Shown here piece by piece: positions 13,011 through 25,563 of a stretch of 64,000 bases of DNA. Location: contig NC_134746.1 of assembly GCF_050436995.1 (NCBI RefSeq), positions 10,352,501-10,416,500 on the forward strand, in the 5' to 3' direction. Every line of letters starts with the position of its first letter. Position 1 is the stretch's first letter. The notes beneath the pieces were generated by a model that was given only the letters and a program-made list of their open reading frames with translations, searched no databases and was not told where the DNA came from. A program made the translations under genes and the position numbers. This DNA comes from Anticarsia gemmatalis (taxonomy: Eukaryota; Arthropoda; Insecta; Lepidoptera; Erebidae).

Positions 13011-13868
13011 AATGTAAATGTTAACGAACGTTATTACGAACGTATTCTTCGTGAGATGATTTTCTATAATCATGTTAGTGACTATTTTAGATCTTTTTCA
13101 TACAATCGTGTCTGTTCTTCCCAGTACCAATATTTTAGAAGTTACACTAACTACCACTTTCATGTCTAAATGTGTCTCAGCACGTGTGTCGTCACCCTTA
13201 CACCGTCGATCACGCTACAGGATATTGTAGTTACACCACGTCAGCCCATAAAAACGAGAGGGCAGTTAGTAGTGACGTAACTGGCCATAACTTGTACCCG
13301 GTCCTTTGGAATCAAGCATAAAAAGAGTAAGGAAATTGCCGCTACCGGTTTGCATGTTTATTGTTGTTTTGAGGAAAATATTACAAAGAAACTACTGCAA
13401 GCGTGACTTGGCGATGTAAGGAACCAATTTGGAGGATGGTCAAAGGGACAATCGCAATATTCACTAGTCTGTCATCAACGATTCTCTGTCGTGCCTAAAA
13501 ATATATTATTCTTTGGAATTACGTAAATAAATCTTATTAATGTTTTTGTGGATGCATAGGTTCATAAAAGCTAAATGGAATAATGACGTTTATTTTAGTA
13601 ATTATTCTGATGTCTTCAGATAACGGGTAGTGTTGAAACGGAATAAAGGACTTGGGTTCAAAATTACTCACTTCTAAGACCTGGATAATAATTATATTAT
13701 GCTCTATCGAATGAACATATTACTGAATATAAGATTGTATCTAGGAATCAGACAGTAATAAATGGGTTCTTCTAGACTTGTGATCGAAAACTTCGGGATT
13801 TAGTGTGACGGAGATTAGTAGCGGAATAAAGAACCCTGGCAGCGAATCGATGTCATACATTTATAAGG

Positions 13869-13925
13869 ACAAATATCTACCACTAGTGAGAAAATTTGTA
13901 TGAAAACTGATCAGCACCCTCTAGT
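13869..13925 (-). repeat. Fragment of the CTGATCAGATTTTC inverted-repeat element
   Basis: Carries GAAAATTTGTATGAAAACTG followed by ATCAGCACCCTCTAG. This matches, on the minus strand, the core of the short element seen at 16490, 18499, 22636, 23732, 24726 and 62269. Both ends are missing. Confidence 0.6.
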
Positions 13926-14517
13926 GTATTCTAACTTAACTCATCTTGAACGTAGGTAGTAGAGTAATTTTCCATATTTAAAATCGGTTGCAGAAACTTG
14001 TTACTTGCTAAACTATGCTAAAGGCGCTAGTCAGTTCTATAATCTAGGTGATAGTAGGTAGTGGTAGGAATCGCCTCCCAGATTCTTTGCCTATGTGTGA
14101 CTTACGTGACTTCGAATTATCTCTAGATATCGTGGTGGCTTGTCAAAAGAAAGAAGGCACAAATAAAACTGACCACGTTTCCATCGATCAATCAAACTAA
14201 ACTTAGAATTACTGTCATAGAAATTCTTTGACTAATTTCCTTTAATTTCAGTAAATGACTGTTCATTGCCGTAATAGCAGTCCGTAAGTCCACAATAAAA
14301 GTTCAAACTGTGAATTATTTATATGTAAATTGTGCAATGCCTGCAGCTTTCTTTCGCTTTTTAACCATGAACGGAGTTTGATTAGAGTACTTCACCGCTT
14401 AAGTACGTCTAATTAGGGTCGAACATAGCTGTTCGATTTGGCAGTGGAGTTAAAAAACTAGTCGTCGACATAGCTATAAAAAAATGATAACTTTTAAACT
14501 CTCGCGTTGCATGTTTA

Positions 14518-14590
14518 ATGTATAATAGAATACGGGAATTAACGCGAACACGCATTTTACCTTAATTCCCGTATTCTATTAATTATACAT
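14518..14590. repeat. Stem-loop (25-29 bp arms)
   Basis: The left arm 14518-14542 pairs with 14562-14590, apart from a 4-base insertion in the right arm. The loop is CGCGAACACGCATTTTACC. A diverged relative of the left arm plus loop (ATACGGGAGCTAATGGGAAC...) occurs at about 14738-14774 without the right arm. That suggests a small dispersed foldback repeat and not a single hairpin RNA gene. Confidence 0.65.
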
Positions 14591-14775
14591 AAAAAAAAAT
14601 GGTTAAGACTTGACATGTGCTTGGACAGTGGTGGAATTTGAAAAAGTCCTCCGTTATGATTATAAAATAGTCATAGTTTTAATAAGTATCTATAGAAATA
14701 TCTGGTATTTGAGTTAGGACTTAATTTCTATATTAGAAATACGGGAGCTAATGGGAACATGAATTTTACCTTAGA

Positions 14776-16489
14776 CTGCGTGAAATATTAGGTATTAGGC
14801 ATGTTTGCTCTAAAAGTACAATTGACTGAAAATTATAATTTGAATATGTTTTCTAAAACGTTATGTAACACGTAGGTAGGTCAATTGTAGAAGATAATTA
14901 ATCTTGGGCGGGATTGTGAGGTTTCTGTGTAAATTTGAGGCCGGTCTAATATGAGTTACGATTACCCGGCGTAGGGCTATTAATCACAATTTTAAGTAAT
15001 AAAGCTTCTAGTACGTTAATTGTAATGCGTGTAAAAAATATGTAGGCTGATTTATTACGATCTTAGTAGGTACAGTATTTTAAATGTGGTTAGAAATTAT
15101 GAGAACAATTTGTATCCTCGTTGTAGCCATATATTAGTTAGTACAAATTATTGCCTTTAAAAAATTGCGTGTTGTAGTTTCAATTCGTTGGTAATATAAA
15201 TATACATATAAAGAAAAATGGATCACAGAAATTTATATACGCGCATTACTTAAAACAAGTGCACCAAGTTGGAAATTTCTTGTTTAATGTGTTTGTAATC
15301 GTCAGGACAAGGTTTTTATGGGGTTGACGGAAATGGGATTAGCAAACTATTACTATTCCCGGGCGAAGTCGGACCGGGCTGCTAGTCATATAATATTTCT
15401 AAAAAATATAATGTAGTCAGCATTACTAAATCACTAAACTTATCGCGATTCATATCAGAAAGTGACTTAGGGTTTGATTTATCTTACGACTTTCCTGAAA
15501 AAATGTCGAGAAAGCATCTTCATAATGTCCATAAAAATATATTCAGAATAATTTCGCGGTAAACGTTCGAACCGCTGATAATTATGTAAATAACACAAAG
15601 AATGTCTTACAAAATGTTTGAAACAAAGTTGGTAGTAACATTTCAGAGCGCCTTGTTACTGAAAGCTGAGAATTTAAATTACAAATACTTACATAAGAAC
15701 CACTACGTGTTTTCTCAAACGAATCTTTAAGGGGCAATGACACGCGAAAACAATCTTTCGTAATCTTTATAAAGTGTAAAATACAGTACTTGCGATCGTA
15801 TAGACGCCTTGTTAAACATAGTTATTAAGTAGTTAGGCGCTTAATAAAATAGTAAGGACTTTGTTCACTTATTCTCCAAAAATACTTATAGAACATATAT
15901 ATTTCATACAAAACTAGTTACCGGATTTAATGTATGTGTAATGGAAAACAACGTTTCTTTTAAAGTCATTAAATCATGTAAGTATGACACCAAACAACCG
16001 ACTTAGTGACGGGAAAAATGTAGCAGTGCGATGAAAAGTTACAGTAATTTTCGCAGCGTTTGGTTTTTATAACATTTTGTCATTCCAGTAACCTTATAGT
16101 AGTATTCAAATAAATCTTTAGTTTTTTTATGTATGTAGAGTATTATTAGTAAATACATACGTCTATCAAAATATCTAATAAGTATTCATACCGATCATTT
16201 TGTTCGGTAATAAAGCGAACAATCTACTATATAACGGCAATAATAATAGCCGAGAAATGATAGTAATTATCTATATTGTTGTAAAACGCACTTCATACAG
16301 GGTAATTGTGGTTCAAACAGGCGTACCTAATGAACGAATATTATTTACAACTGTAGCTGAAGGCAGCGCGAAAACAAACAAACCTGTGGCTAATGTTTGT
16401 ATTCTAAAGCAAAATACCGTCGCGGTTTATGTAAAGTTCATTAATATTTTACTCTAGCTTGCTCAAGGTTCAGTAGCAAAATAGAGTAT
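14776..16489. other. AT-rich intergenic DNA, no gene seen
   Basis: Nothing recognised. An 85-residue plus-strand open frame at 16200-16457 has no recognisable domain and reaches almost to the repeat fragment that follows. I treat it as chance. Confidence 0.5.
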
Positions 16490-16592
16490 TTAAAGTTTGA
16501 CATTTAAAATGTACTGCAGAAATAGTTTCTTCGGCGCCCGTTAGAGGCGCTGATCAGATTTTCATACATTTCTCGATAGCTAGCCGGTTGTG
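16490..16592 (+). repeat. CTGATCAGATTTTC inverted-repeat element, fragment
   Basis: Contains TTGACATTTAAAATGTACTG, then GGCGCCCGTTAGAGGCGCTG, ATCAGATTTTCATACA and CGATAGCTAGCCGG, in the same order as the copies at 18499 and 22636. The terminal CTGCAGCGCGATTCT block is absent. Non-coding. Confidence 0.7.
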
Positions 16593-18388
16593 GAATATTT
16601 AATCTCCTTCGTCCTTCAGTATTTGTGACATTTTAGTAGTATTTATGCGGCCATTTTGAATGTTCCGTCAAAGTTAGATCGCTATTTAGATTATTACGTC
16701 AAAATGATAAATCATTAATCAAGATAGACAATGCTTTTCTCTAGTAAGTAATCAGTGGATAGATAAGGCTTTGAGAACCGCCGTCAGAGATTACTCCTAA
16801 CAAACAAACGCACAAACATTTTTACGGAAAAAGTTGCTGAGCTATGTATAAACATAGCGAAATTGATTGTTTTCCTATACAGGAAATAGTGTATTACCTC
16901 TTAAAACAAGTAAACAACAGTATGAATAAGGTATTTCAGTGTGTATGTACATAAAAATCGTTTTACTGCCAGTGTACGATTTGCTACGGTTGGAACTGAA
17001 TAATTTATGAACATGATCAATGTATTACGCGACCTACCTTGCGATTAAACTTATATCATATCCCGTTTTGTTATTCAACTAGGTAATTTTGTTCATTAAT
17101 TATTTATTAAGTACAAGAATTATGTCTTTATTATGCGCAGTTATGTTTTTTTCTTGAAATAGACAACTAGCATGTTGCAATAGGAACCATGTTTAATACA
17201 GTTTGAAATAACGATGTATTTTTGTTGCAAATAAATTTAACGGTTATATTAGCTAATTACCACAAGAAATATTTTAGTGTTAACGCTATCACACACAAGA
17301 CAAACAGAAAATAACAAATAAGTAATCTATAAGTAGTAAGTTAGAATTTAATTCAGCTGTTATAGTTGTCACATAAACACAATAACACCAAAAAGAAACG
17401 ACAAATATCTTCAATAAGCTTACATCTTACTTCTAGCATCCATACTTTAACTCATGTAACTCGCAGATATTTAGTAATTTCTCGCTACTTCGGTCTACAA
17501 AAAGGTTCCAGTAGTTTGTGAAACATAAAAGCTGGGTAGGATTACGAAGAGGAAGATATATCTTTTGTGGATCGAACGGAGTTAAGACGAGCTGGAAATG
17601 ACCTCGCCTTTCATTAGACGTTCCGATTTAAAGTACGTGTTTTGCGGATTTTCTCGTATATTTTTCCTTCGTGTTTCGGTTGCTGAGATAAAATTTTATT
17701 GGTCCAGACTCGCTGTCGGGACGACTCATATTTTCAATTTCCCGCCGTGCATTTTCAGCTGTACTCATCTCATTATTCCGTGAAAACGATTTATCTAGGG
17801 GATTGAAACGAGTATGCATTAATGGGTTTTCCTAAAACAACCAAATTAGAAATCGCGTATGTATTTGTATAATGATTATTAAGTAGTTCAGCTCATGATT
17901 TCCATAATATACTACTTTTATTGTACGAAATTCTCTTATGAGTTATCGTATTTTAAATGCTTTATTTTAGTAGAGGTTTACCGACTTTAATATTGGTAAC
18001 ACCAAAGGAAATTCCTTATGAAAACATATTTCTGTTATAGTATGCTACCAAATATTACACAGATAAAATAAACCTTTATATTACCAATTTAACATATCGA
18101 AAGTCTAAAGCTAACAATAACCCTATAGTAATAAAATAAACAAATGATTTAATTCTCGTTCAAAACGATAAAATTCGCCCCATTGTCCAACTTGTATCAA
18201 ATAAGCTAGACAAAACAGTAACTATCTCAAGATCAATCTTTCATAATGTCAAGGTTATATTTCCATTGACGGCGAGTTGAAATCCGATTACGTTTCGCTA
18301 AATCACTATGAAGCATAGAGACGAGTTGGGGCGGAAAATCGCGCGGAACAAACTTTAGCTGCGAATGGAGCCACCGATACTTGACAAG

Positions 18389-18752
18389 GATAAACGACCT
18401 GCTTCATCGATGTATTGTTGCTTCCTACTTCAATACTTTCATATTTACTACATGGTTGCATCGAGTTTACATGCTTATTAATTTGTTTATTTATAACCTG
18501 TAGCGCAATTCTCTACAATTGGTTCTGTCGAGTATCGAGAACTTGACATTTAAATTGTACTGACAAAATAAATAGTTCCTATGGAGCCCGCAAGGGGCGT
18601 TGATCAAATTTTCGTACTCTCTATAGCTAGTCGATACTAGTAGATAAACGACCTGGTTCACCGATGTATTGTTGCCTCCTACTTCAATACTTTCATATTT
18701 ACTACATGGTTGCATCGAGTCTACATGCTTGTTCATTTGTTTATTTATAACC
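18389..18752 (+). repeat. 110-bp direct duplication flanking a short element
   Basis: Positions 18389-18498 and 18643-18752 are both 110 bases long and align from end to end with only a few substitutions. They start GATAAACGACCTG and end TTTGTTTATTTATAACC. The 144 bases between them are a copy of the CTGATCAGATTTTC element. The duplicated block is unique DNA as far as I can tell in this window. Confidence 0.85.
18499..18642 (+). mobile_element. CTGATCAGATTTTC inverted-repeat element between the duplications
   Basis: Begins TGTAGCGCAATTCTCTACAA, the same terminal block seen inverted at 62269. It continues through TCGAGTATCGAGAACTTGAC, GGAGCCCGCAAGGGGCGTTG, ATCAAATTTTCGTACT and a TAGCTAGTCGATA block. 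The right terminal repeat is cut off. It is a non-coding MITE-like element. Confidence 0.7.
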
Positions 18753-21700
18753 CATTAGTGTTCCACTGCAGGGCGAAGCCTCCCCTTCATTTTTCCGCGT
18801 ACTTCTGTTCTGCTATTGGTTCAAAATATGTTTTATGTTCGTGATTACAAATGTGAATTACGGGCAGTTTTTCTAGAACTTTAATTAATTTACTATTTTT
18901 GTAAGAATGTCCATATTGTAAAAAACCGATTTTTTTACTTAAGTTGTGATAATAGTGACCCGATACATAAGTTCAATTTTGTTATTTGTAATTTGTTATT
19001 GTGTTATTTCAAGCCAAAAATAAATACAACGAAAGCCTTAGGACATCACATTTCCGATCAGAGTACATTCCATGAGTATATATTTGTTGGTTGTCCTAAA
19101 TAAATAAAGAATTACAGAACTAAGCAAAGCCTTTTAAATTATTTTATTTAAGTACTCATCCTTTAGATAGTTCCAGGAGACCGCATGACCTTTCAGTCTT
19201 CCAATTATTGTATTTGGTGACACTTTCCACAAGGGAATTATTTCATCAATACTTCTAAGAATAAGTTTCTAATTTTATCCCAACTTAAATAAAAATAGAG
19301 GCTTCGGTAACTGTTTACTGATCAAGGGCGTTTAGAGGTGACTTGAAGAACTTGATAGGTTCTTACATTAATTTGATCACAATATTATTATAACCTTATA
19401 TTTCCTTTTTATGTAAACAATAAACATATTTACTAAACACCTACTTACACTAAGTTGATTCGCTAGAAAAACATTTATCCCGTACATTAGCATTCATGAA
19501 TATTCCGAGACGCCATTTGAGGAAACTAACGCGAACCAAATAATCAGATACATATATCTTTTGGTGAAATACGAATAAACACATAATATGACAATGTGTT
19601 ATTATTATTGATACAGTCACTGATTATGTAAATAATAACTATAATATAATAGAGGATTTATTCCAATAGTTAGTGAATTCTATTCTTATGAAATGATGTA
19701 GAATCGAAATCAAAACATTTTTCGCCATTTACTTAAGTTTAAGTAAAAAAAAATTCTTAAATTTATTTCTACATAATATAAAAAACTGCTAATAAAGCAA
19801 ATAACAAGAAGAAAATTACATTGTCTTAGGAATCGATTTGATACCTTGTAAGTGGGCTTAACTACTAGCCTTACCGCCAAGGCCTGTTCATTGTCAAAAT
19901 TATCGGTCTACGCTTTTAACAGCCTATAGTTGAAACGCTTCAATTAAGTGTTCATGAATAAAGGGGCAACTAATTGGCCTAGTATTACGCAAAAGGTTGA
20001 TTATAAACTCTAAGATCCCAGACACTTTACATTTGAGAGCAAGTAAAGTTTTACCAACGTCTTCGAACGATTAACCTACGAACTACACAATTGACTTTGA
20101 CTATGCAAAAACTGGTAAAAATGGATTTGCAATATTTTTTCTAGAATTCTTTGACAGTGCTGTGTCTAATTATCGAAAATCGGTTGAAATGTCACCTTCA
20201 TCATCATGTTTCTTTTATCACCAACACTGATACATTTGTGCGGTCACTTATCTTAAAACAAATATGCAATTTGATCGCGTTATTTTAAAGTTTTCAAAAA
20301 GGAGTAATCTTTATATACGAAAGGGATAATTAGAAAACATTACTGACTTAAAAATTTTAGGCATCCTCAAAAATCTTCTCAAGGAAAGATATTATTTATT
20401 TATCATTAAAACTTCATAATATATTATTATATCCTGCAGAATTTCAGGTTTGTAAGGTTATTGAACTCTATCTTTTGGGTCGGGTGCGAGAGGTTAGACT
20501 CATCAATTTAACGTGACAAGTTTGATATCCCTACTGATGGCAACCTCATGCTGCGATTATTACTCGGAAAGTGATTTTATATCTGTAGATTTTCACAATA
20601 GTGTCAAATAACAGTTCCTATATATCCTACTATTAGTATAGATTTATATATTGTTTGTTGCCTACATGGTTTCACTTTTAGAATATACATATTTTTTTGT
20701 ACAATATCACTTACTATTTTAATATCTCTTGGCAACGGTCTATTCTTTGAAGGACTCATCACAATAAGCAAGTAGTGGGTGGCTCCTCAATGAGCCGATA
20801 ATATAAAATTCAATTGACATAGAATCAATATCTTATTAACAAATGTTTGCCTACTTCCTGTTTGTTTACAAACTATGTATTTCCTCGAGCATGTGTTTAA
20901 CTCATAGTAAATGATTACAACACAACATTGTGTACACGAAAATAAATGGATGGGTATCTATCAAGCGAAGCAGTGGCGCGCGATAATTTGATACCAACCA
21001 CTTACCGAGAGCTCAAACATAAAAAAGCGAGCCACACAACTCTCGAACAATTTTTTATTCCATCGCTCTATCCATCATCTCGTCATATTATTTTAATAGT
21101 GTCGATAGCACAAACCGAGCATTGGATAGCGATATTAGATTTGTTTTCGATTTCCTTTTGTTCTCTACTTGCGATGTAGGATCCAGATGTTGATGTCGTT
21201 TTCTTCTCATAACAGGATGTGAAGGACAACTCCGTGAGTGGAAACGGGAAAATCGGACCTAAAACAAAGTTTGGCTCGTAAAACTGTGGTGTACTTAGCT
21301 ATAAAATAATTTTATCGCTGCCGGCACAGCTATGTGGGATTACTTTCTTTTTCTATTTAATGTTTACCGCTGAAATGTCGACACTCGTAAATGTCACACT
21401 CATCACGCAGATAAATTATTATCTCGGATGAAAATTAAGTTACATTCAATGTTTTATGTCTCACATACGCGTATGTCGTCATATTTTACAGGCTCATAAA
21501 TGGACCTCGTAATTCTACCTCTCCATTTTCTAGGTAACTCTCGTATCATCATAATTACTGTACATAAAATTTTCTTATGTACATGAGTTTTATTATTGTC
21601 TTTTTTGAGCAATTGGCGTTCGCGTTGAGCTTAAAAACTTTAGTAAATGTACTTCTCATAGCTTTGTTATTCTATGATTATTAAGAACTGTGCTAATTAG

Positions 21701-21976
21701 TATTCAAGTATGGTTGATGGCAACTGTATGCCAGTAACAATCGTTCTTTGAGCTATACATTCCACTTGCGTTTTCTACAAGCAATTTCCCCGACACCCTA
21801 GAATTTGTCAGACAAGAAAAAGCTTAACTGCGACAGACAAACAAGTATCTCCTTCAACAGATTGTAATATCGTCTTCAATACAATTTTGGTGACCAAACG
21901 GAAGACTCAGCGGCTGACTGAATACAAACGTGCTTTCAAAGACATATTGGAACGGAATGCTTTTGTGATATTGCGC
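18753..21976. other. AT-rich intergenic DNA, no gene seen
   Basis: Long non-coding stretch. A 77-codon plus-strand frame at 20946-21179 shows no domain, signal peptide or convincing splice site and I do not call it. Confidence 0.5.
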
Positions 21977-22180
21977 ATAATCAAAAAACTCGGCCAAGTG
22001 CGATTTGGCCTTGCGCATGAAGGGCACCGAGCCATATTTTTTAAATGACCCTCTAAATTATGTATTTTATTCTATCTATCTGTATTTGTTGTTGAAACAA
22101 TAACAACAGAAATACACGGTTCATAAGAAACAACCTGGCAACAGAAAGACAGACAGCAAAGTCTCAAAAACGTGTAGCGG
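21977..22180 (+). repeat. RTE-like dispersed repeat fragment
   Basis: Contains AAAACTCGGCCAAGTGCGAT, GAAGGGCACCGAGCCAT, AACAACAGAAATACACGGTT and ACAACCTGGCAACAGAAAGA followed by CAGACAGCAAAGTCTC. This block order belongs to a widespread arthropod retroelement tail with the CGGCCAAGTGCGAG...ACAGACGGACAGCGGAGTC signature. The terminal GGGTACGGAACCC part is lost. Non-coding here. Confidence 0.65.
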
Positions 22181-22635
22181 AAAGGGAAGAATATCTCCAA
22201 GACAAAGGAAGTTAGGGCCGGAGAGACTAGTAACGTTTTTAAGATAAAAGCCTGGATAGCCACTAGGTAATGTTGCGTTTACCTTATATGCTAGTATCCT
22301 CTCCCGGGATTTGCTGCAGGGACTTTCTAAAAGCAATGCTTTTGTTTGCAGCGTGTATGTTCACTATGTGCCTTATATTTTCATTTGGTGGTAGTATAAT
22401 ATTCTGAAAGTACATATTGCGTTATACTTACCATGTAAAATCTTTAGATCTCGTCATATCTTAGTTGAGTAGAGACTCTGGATGATGGCGCTTAAAAAAT
22501 AAATCCTGGTTGTTTTTTAATACAAAGTACCTTCTGGTGTCTTACCGGTCTGATTTGATCAAACCAAAATATTGAAGAAGTAGATTATAGATATTTATTT
22601 CATCCATCATTTTAATACAAACATGAACATTTGCA

Positions 22636-22746
22636 AGAATTTGACATTTAAATGTACTACAAGCTGGTTCCTACAGCGCCCGCTATATGGGTTGATCAGA
22701 TTTTCACGCAAAATTTGTCGATAGCTAGCCGGTCGATAGTCGATAG
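22636..22746 (+). repeat. CTGATCAGATTTTC inverted-repeat element, fragment
   Basis: Contains TTTGACATTTAAATGTACTA, CAGCGCCCGCTATATGGGTT, GATCAGATTTTCACGCA and CGATAGCTAGCCGGTCGATA. Same orientation as the copies at 16490 and 18499. Both outer ends are missing. Confidence 0.7.
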
Positions 22747-23731
22747 TGGTACAGAATAGTGCTATTGTATAACAATGTTTGACGTAAGTAGTACCCGTGT
22801 CATCGACTTTTAAAAACTACGTCAAACATATTCTATTCTTAGAAACCTTCTACAGGTTTTACATCATACATACGTAATAAGCACAAAGGGTATAAGTATA
22901 CGTAGCCCAACGTGCCGGGGCTACAAATTTTTGATATTCGTGCAAATAGTCCCAGGTTACTGCCTCATTCACGAGCGCTAGTTCCAACAAACTTTATGAC
23001 TGAAATACTAAGATAAACATCTACGTAGACCCATTTTCTAAACAACTTTTTTTACTACAATGCCTTACGAAATTATAATGAAATTTCAAGAAATATGTAA
23101 TCTCTGAATGTAGAATGAATTTAATCCAGTGTCTGGAACGTACCGTTTAAATCTTTACACGTATCATTAGTAAGTTAAAATATAATCATATTCTTCGTAG
23201 GTCGCATTAAGGTCTTATTTTCCAACCTTTGACTTAGAATACGATGTATATTTTTCTTAGATGCGCGTAAATACGAACTCACTTCGTATAAATAACTTCT
23301 TTAAGTCGTTTTAAAGCCCTCATTCCCCGCTGTTTTCTCAGCTATAGTTTACACGCTCATTACCCGGTTTAGCGAGGTGGTATTACAAAATCGGATGTAA
23401 GCATAATCCGTGTAGAGATTAACTCTTCATCATAATTAACTCATCAATCTCTCACGTCTATTGTTCACGGCTCTCCCCCACCGGTCTCGTTCGCGGGACG
23501 TAGTCACTCTCATTCACTCGTTCATTGTTCCTTTGATATAGGAATATCACCGCTAACATCAGCGTGACCGACATTTTTTTGCATAAAAATAGGAAGGAAA
23601 GGCCAGAGTTTGGTTTTTATTTGTAATTCAAAAATATATATTTCAGAGCCCTTTAGAAACTTGAAGGATTAGTAATGTATTTTGTTCAGGTAATTTTGCA
23701 GATATGCAGTATTGAGAACATTATTTTATAA

Positions 23732-23800
23732 AAATAGTTCTTGTGGATTACGGTGCGCTGATAAGATTTTCACGCATAATTTGGCGATAGATATAGAAAA
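23732..23800 (+). repeat. CTGATCAGATTTTC inverted-repeat element, short fragment
   Basis: AAAAATAGTTCTTGTGGA, then CGGTGCGCTGATAAGATTTT and CACGCATAATTTGGCGATAG. It matches only the middle of the element. Confidence 0.55.
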
Positions 23801-24218
23801 TCTACCATCAGAATCGAGCTATGATCGTATAAATGAAAGCTGTTAATACTGACTGCAATAATCTGCATAGCAATTATCATAATTATGCCTACAGTACTCA
23901 TACACATTACACGTAGCATGTATGCATACCTAATTTCATCTCAAATTAATGGTGCTAATATATGCATAGCAGTTTAACGTTGAATATTAAAGCTTGGCCC
24001 GTAGATACATATCTAAACATACGTCTTATGCGATAATTCTTCGAAATGCGAGAGATCTTTAAACACGGCTACGTAAAGCGGGATTATTTCGAGAGCAGCG
24101 TTAAGGCCAGCTTAGGAGATTTATTTTACGTAACGCGACTCGATACTGCGTACAAAGGTGTTTAGTGTAATTGTTACCAGTAAATTTTAGCTTGAACAAG
24201 ATTAAAATGTATAATATT

Positions 24219-24529
24219 GAGCAGTGATAGCCGAGTGGTATAAGTTGACACCTCCCTCGCATGTGGTCGCAGGTTCGAACCCGAGGCAACACACCAATGA
24301 CTTTTCGAAGTTATGTGTGTATTAGAAATAATTATCACATGCTCCAACGGTGAAGGAAAACATCGTGAGGAAACCTTGCATGCCTAAAAATTTATTTAAA
24401 ACATTTATTGAGGGCGTGCAAAGTCCCCAACCCGCACTTGGCCAGCGTGGTGGACTCAAGGCCTAACCCCTCCCTCATTACGGGAGGAGACCCTTGCCCA
24501 GCAGTGGGACAGTAATGGGTTAAATTTAT
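24219..24529 (+). mobile_element. Full-length tRNA-derived SINE with 9-bp target duplication
   Basis: The tRNA-related head (GAGCAGTGATAGCCGAGTGG) has a Pol III A box and a B box (GGTTCGAACCC, about 24272-24282). It is followed by the conserved lepidopteran core (AAAACATCGTGAGGAAACC) and a LINE-derived tail ending CCCTTGCCCAGCAGTGGGAC. The same 9 bases, TATAATATT, lie on both sides (24210-24218 and 24530-24538), so both ends are defined. It is copied by the reverse transcriptase of a partner LINE that shares the tail. Truncated copies of that tail lie at 27690 and 63455. Confidence 0.92.
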
Positions 24530-24725
24530 TATAATATTACACGGGGATTTACGCGAGCAAGCATATTTATTATGATTTTGCTTGATGTTCCGGCACAGGT
24601 TGCACTGGTTATGGTTGCAAGCCGTAATGTGATCTTCTACAGTCGGTATTATCGATTATCAAGAGTATAAGGATTAATCTCATGAACATTAGAAATATCA
24701 AACTCTACCCTAATGCGCACACGAA

Positions 24726-24780
24726 AGGCGCTGATCAAGTTTTCATACAAAAAGATGATCAATAGCTTGTAGCCAAAAAT
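24726..24780 (+). repeat. CTGATCAGATTTTC inverted-repeat element, short fragment
   Basis: AAAGGCGCTGATCAAGTTTT, then CATACAAAAAGATGATCAAT and AGCTTGTAGCC. It matches the right-central part of the family. Confidence 0.55.
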
Positions 24781-25563
24781 CTCAGCTCTGATTATTTTGC
24801 CTAAGCATCAAGCCAAATTAAAGTTTATTTTAAAAACACTTGATTTCTCTAATTGTAGCTATTTGTGTGTTTTACTGGTGGTAGTCTGTGTACTGTTAAG
24901 TTAAACACGTTGGATTTATGTAAGACTACTTCTTGCGGTGAACGAAAGCACTCGGTCGGCGAAATAGACCCAGGTTTATAGTCCATTGTGTTTTAATAAC
25001 TGTTGAAACAATGACAAAAATACTCACTGTAAGGCAGTTATCATACTTTCAAATGAAGCTGAAATACAGCCTGCTTTTATGGATTGAGTGGCAAAAATAT
25101 GAATACTTTATGTTTATTGTTTTTAATGGTGATAGGTGGAGTTACTCTTCTCATATATTGGGTTAATCTATTTTAATATTTATAGCTGAAGAGATCTTTT
25201 CCAGGCACCACCAGCAGTCTGATTTTAAAGATATTTATTATTGTGGGCTTATATCATTTCACCACAGAGTAAAAGCAGCTCTCCCATAGAATTCCACTGT
25301 AGCATGTATCCATCCATTCTGGGTTATTTAAGTTAAAGTTATTTTGTGTACCTATGATATTTTGGAAGAGGAATAAAGCTGTTATAACAACATATTATTA
25401 TGTACTATTACCCGCGGACTTAGAGTAATCACTGTGAACGCGAGCGAAACTACGAAGCACGGATAATTTGTAATAACATTAAAGTTGAAAACTTATATTA
25501 ATATAGTGTGTATGATAACAATCACCATTATTAGGAATCCAATTTAGCTAATTTTTACTCATA

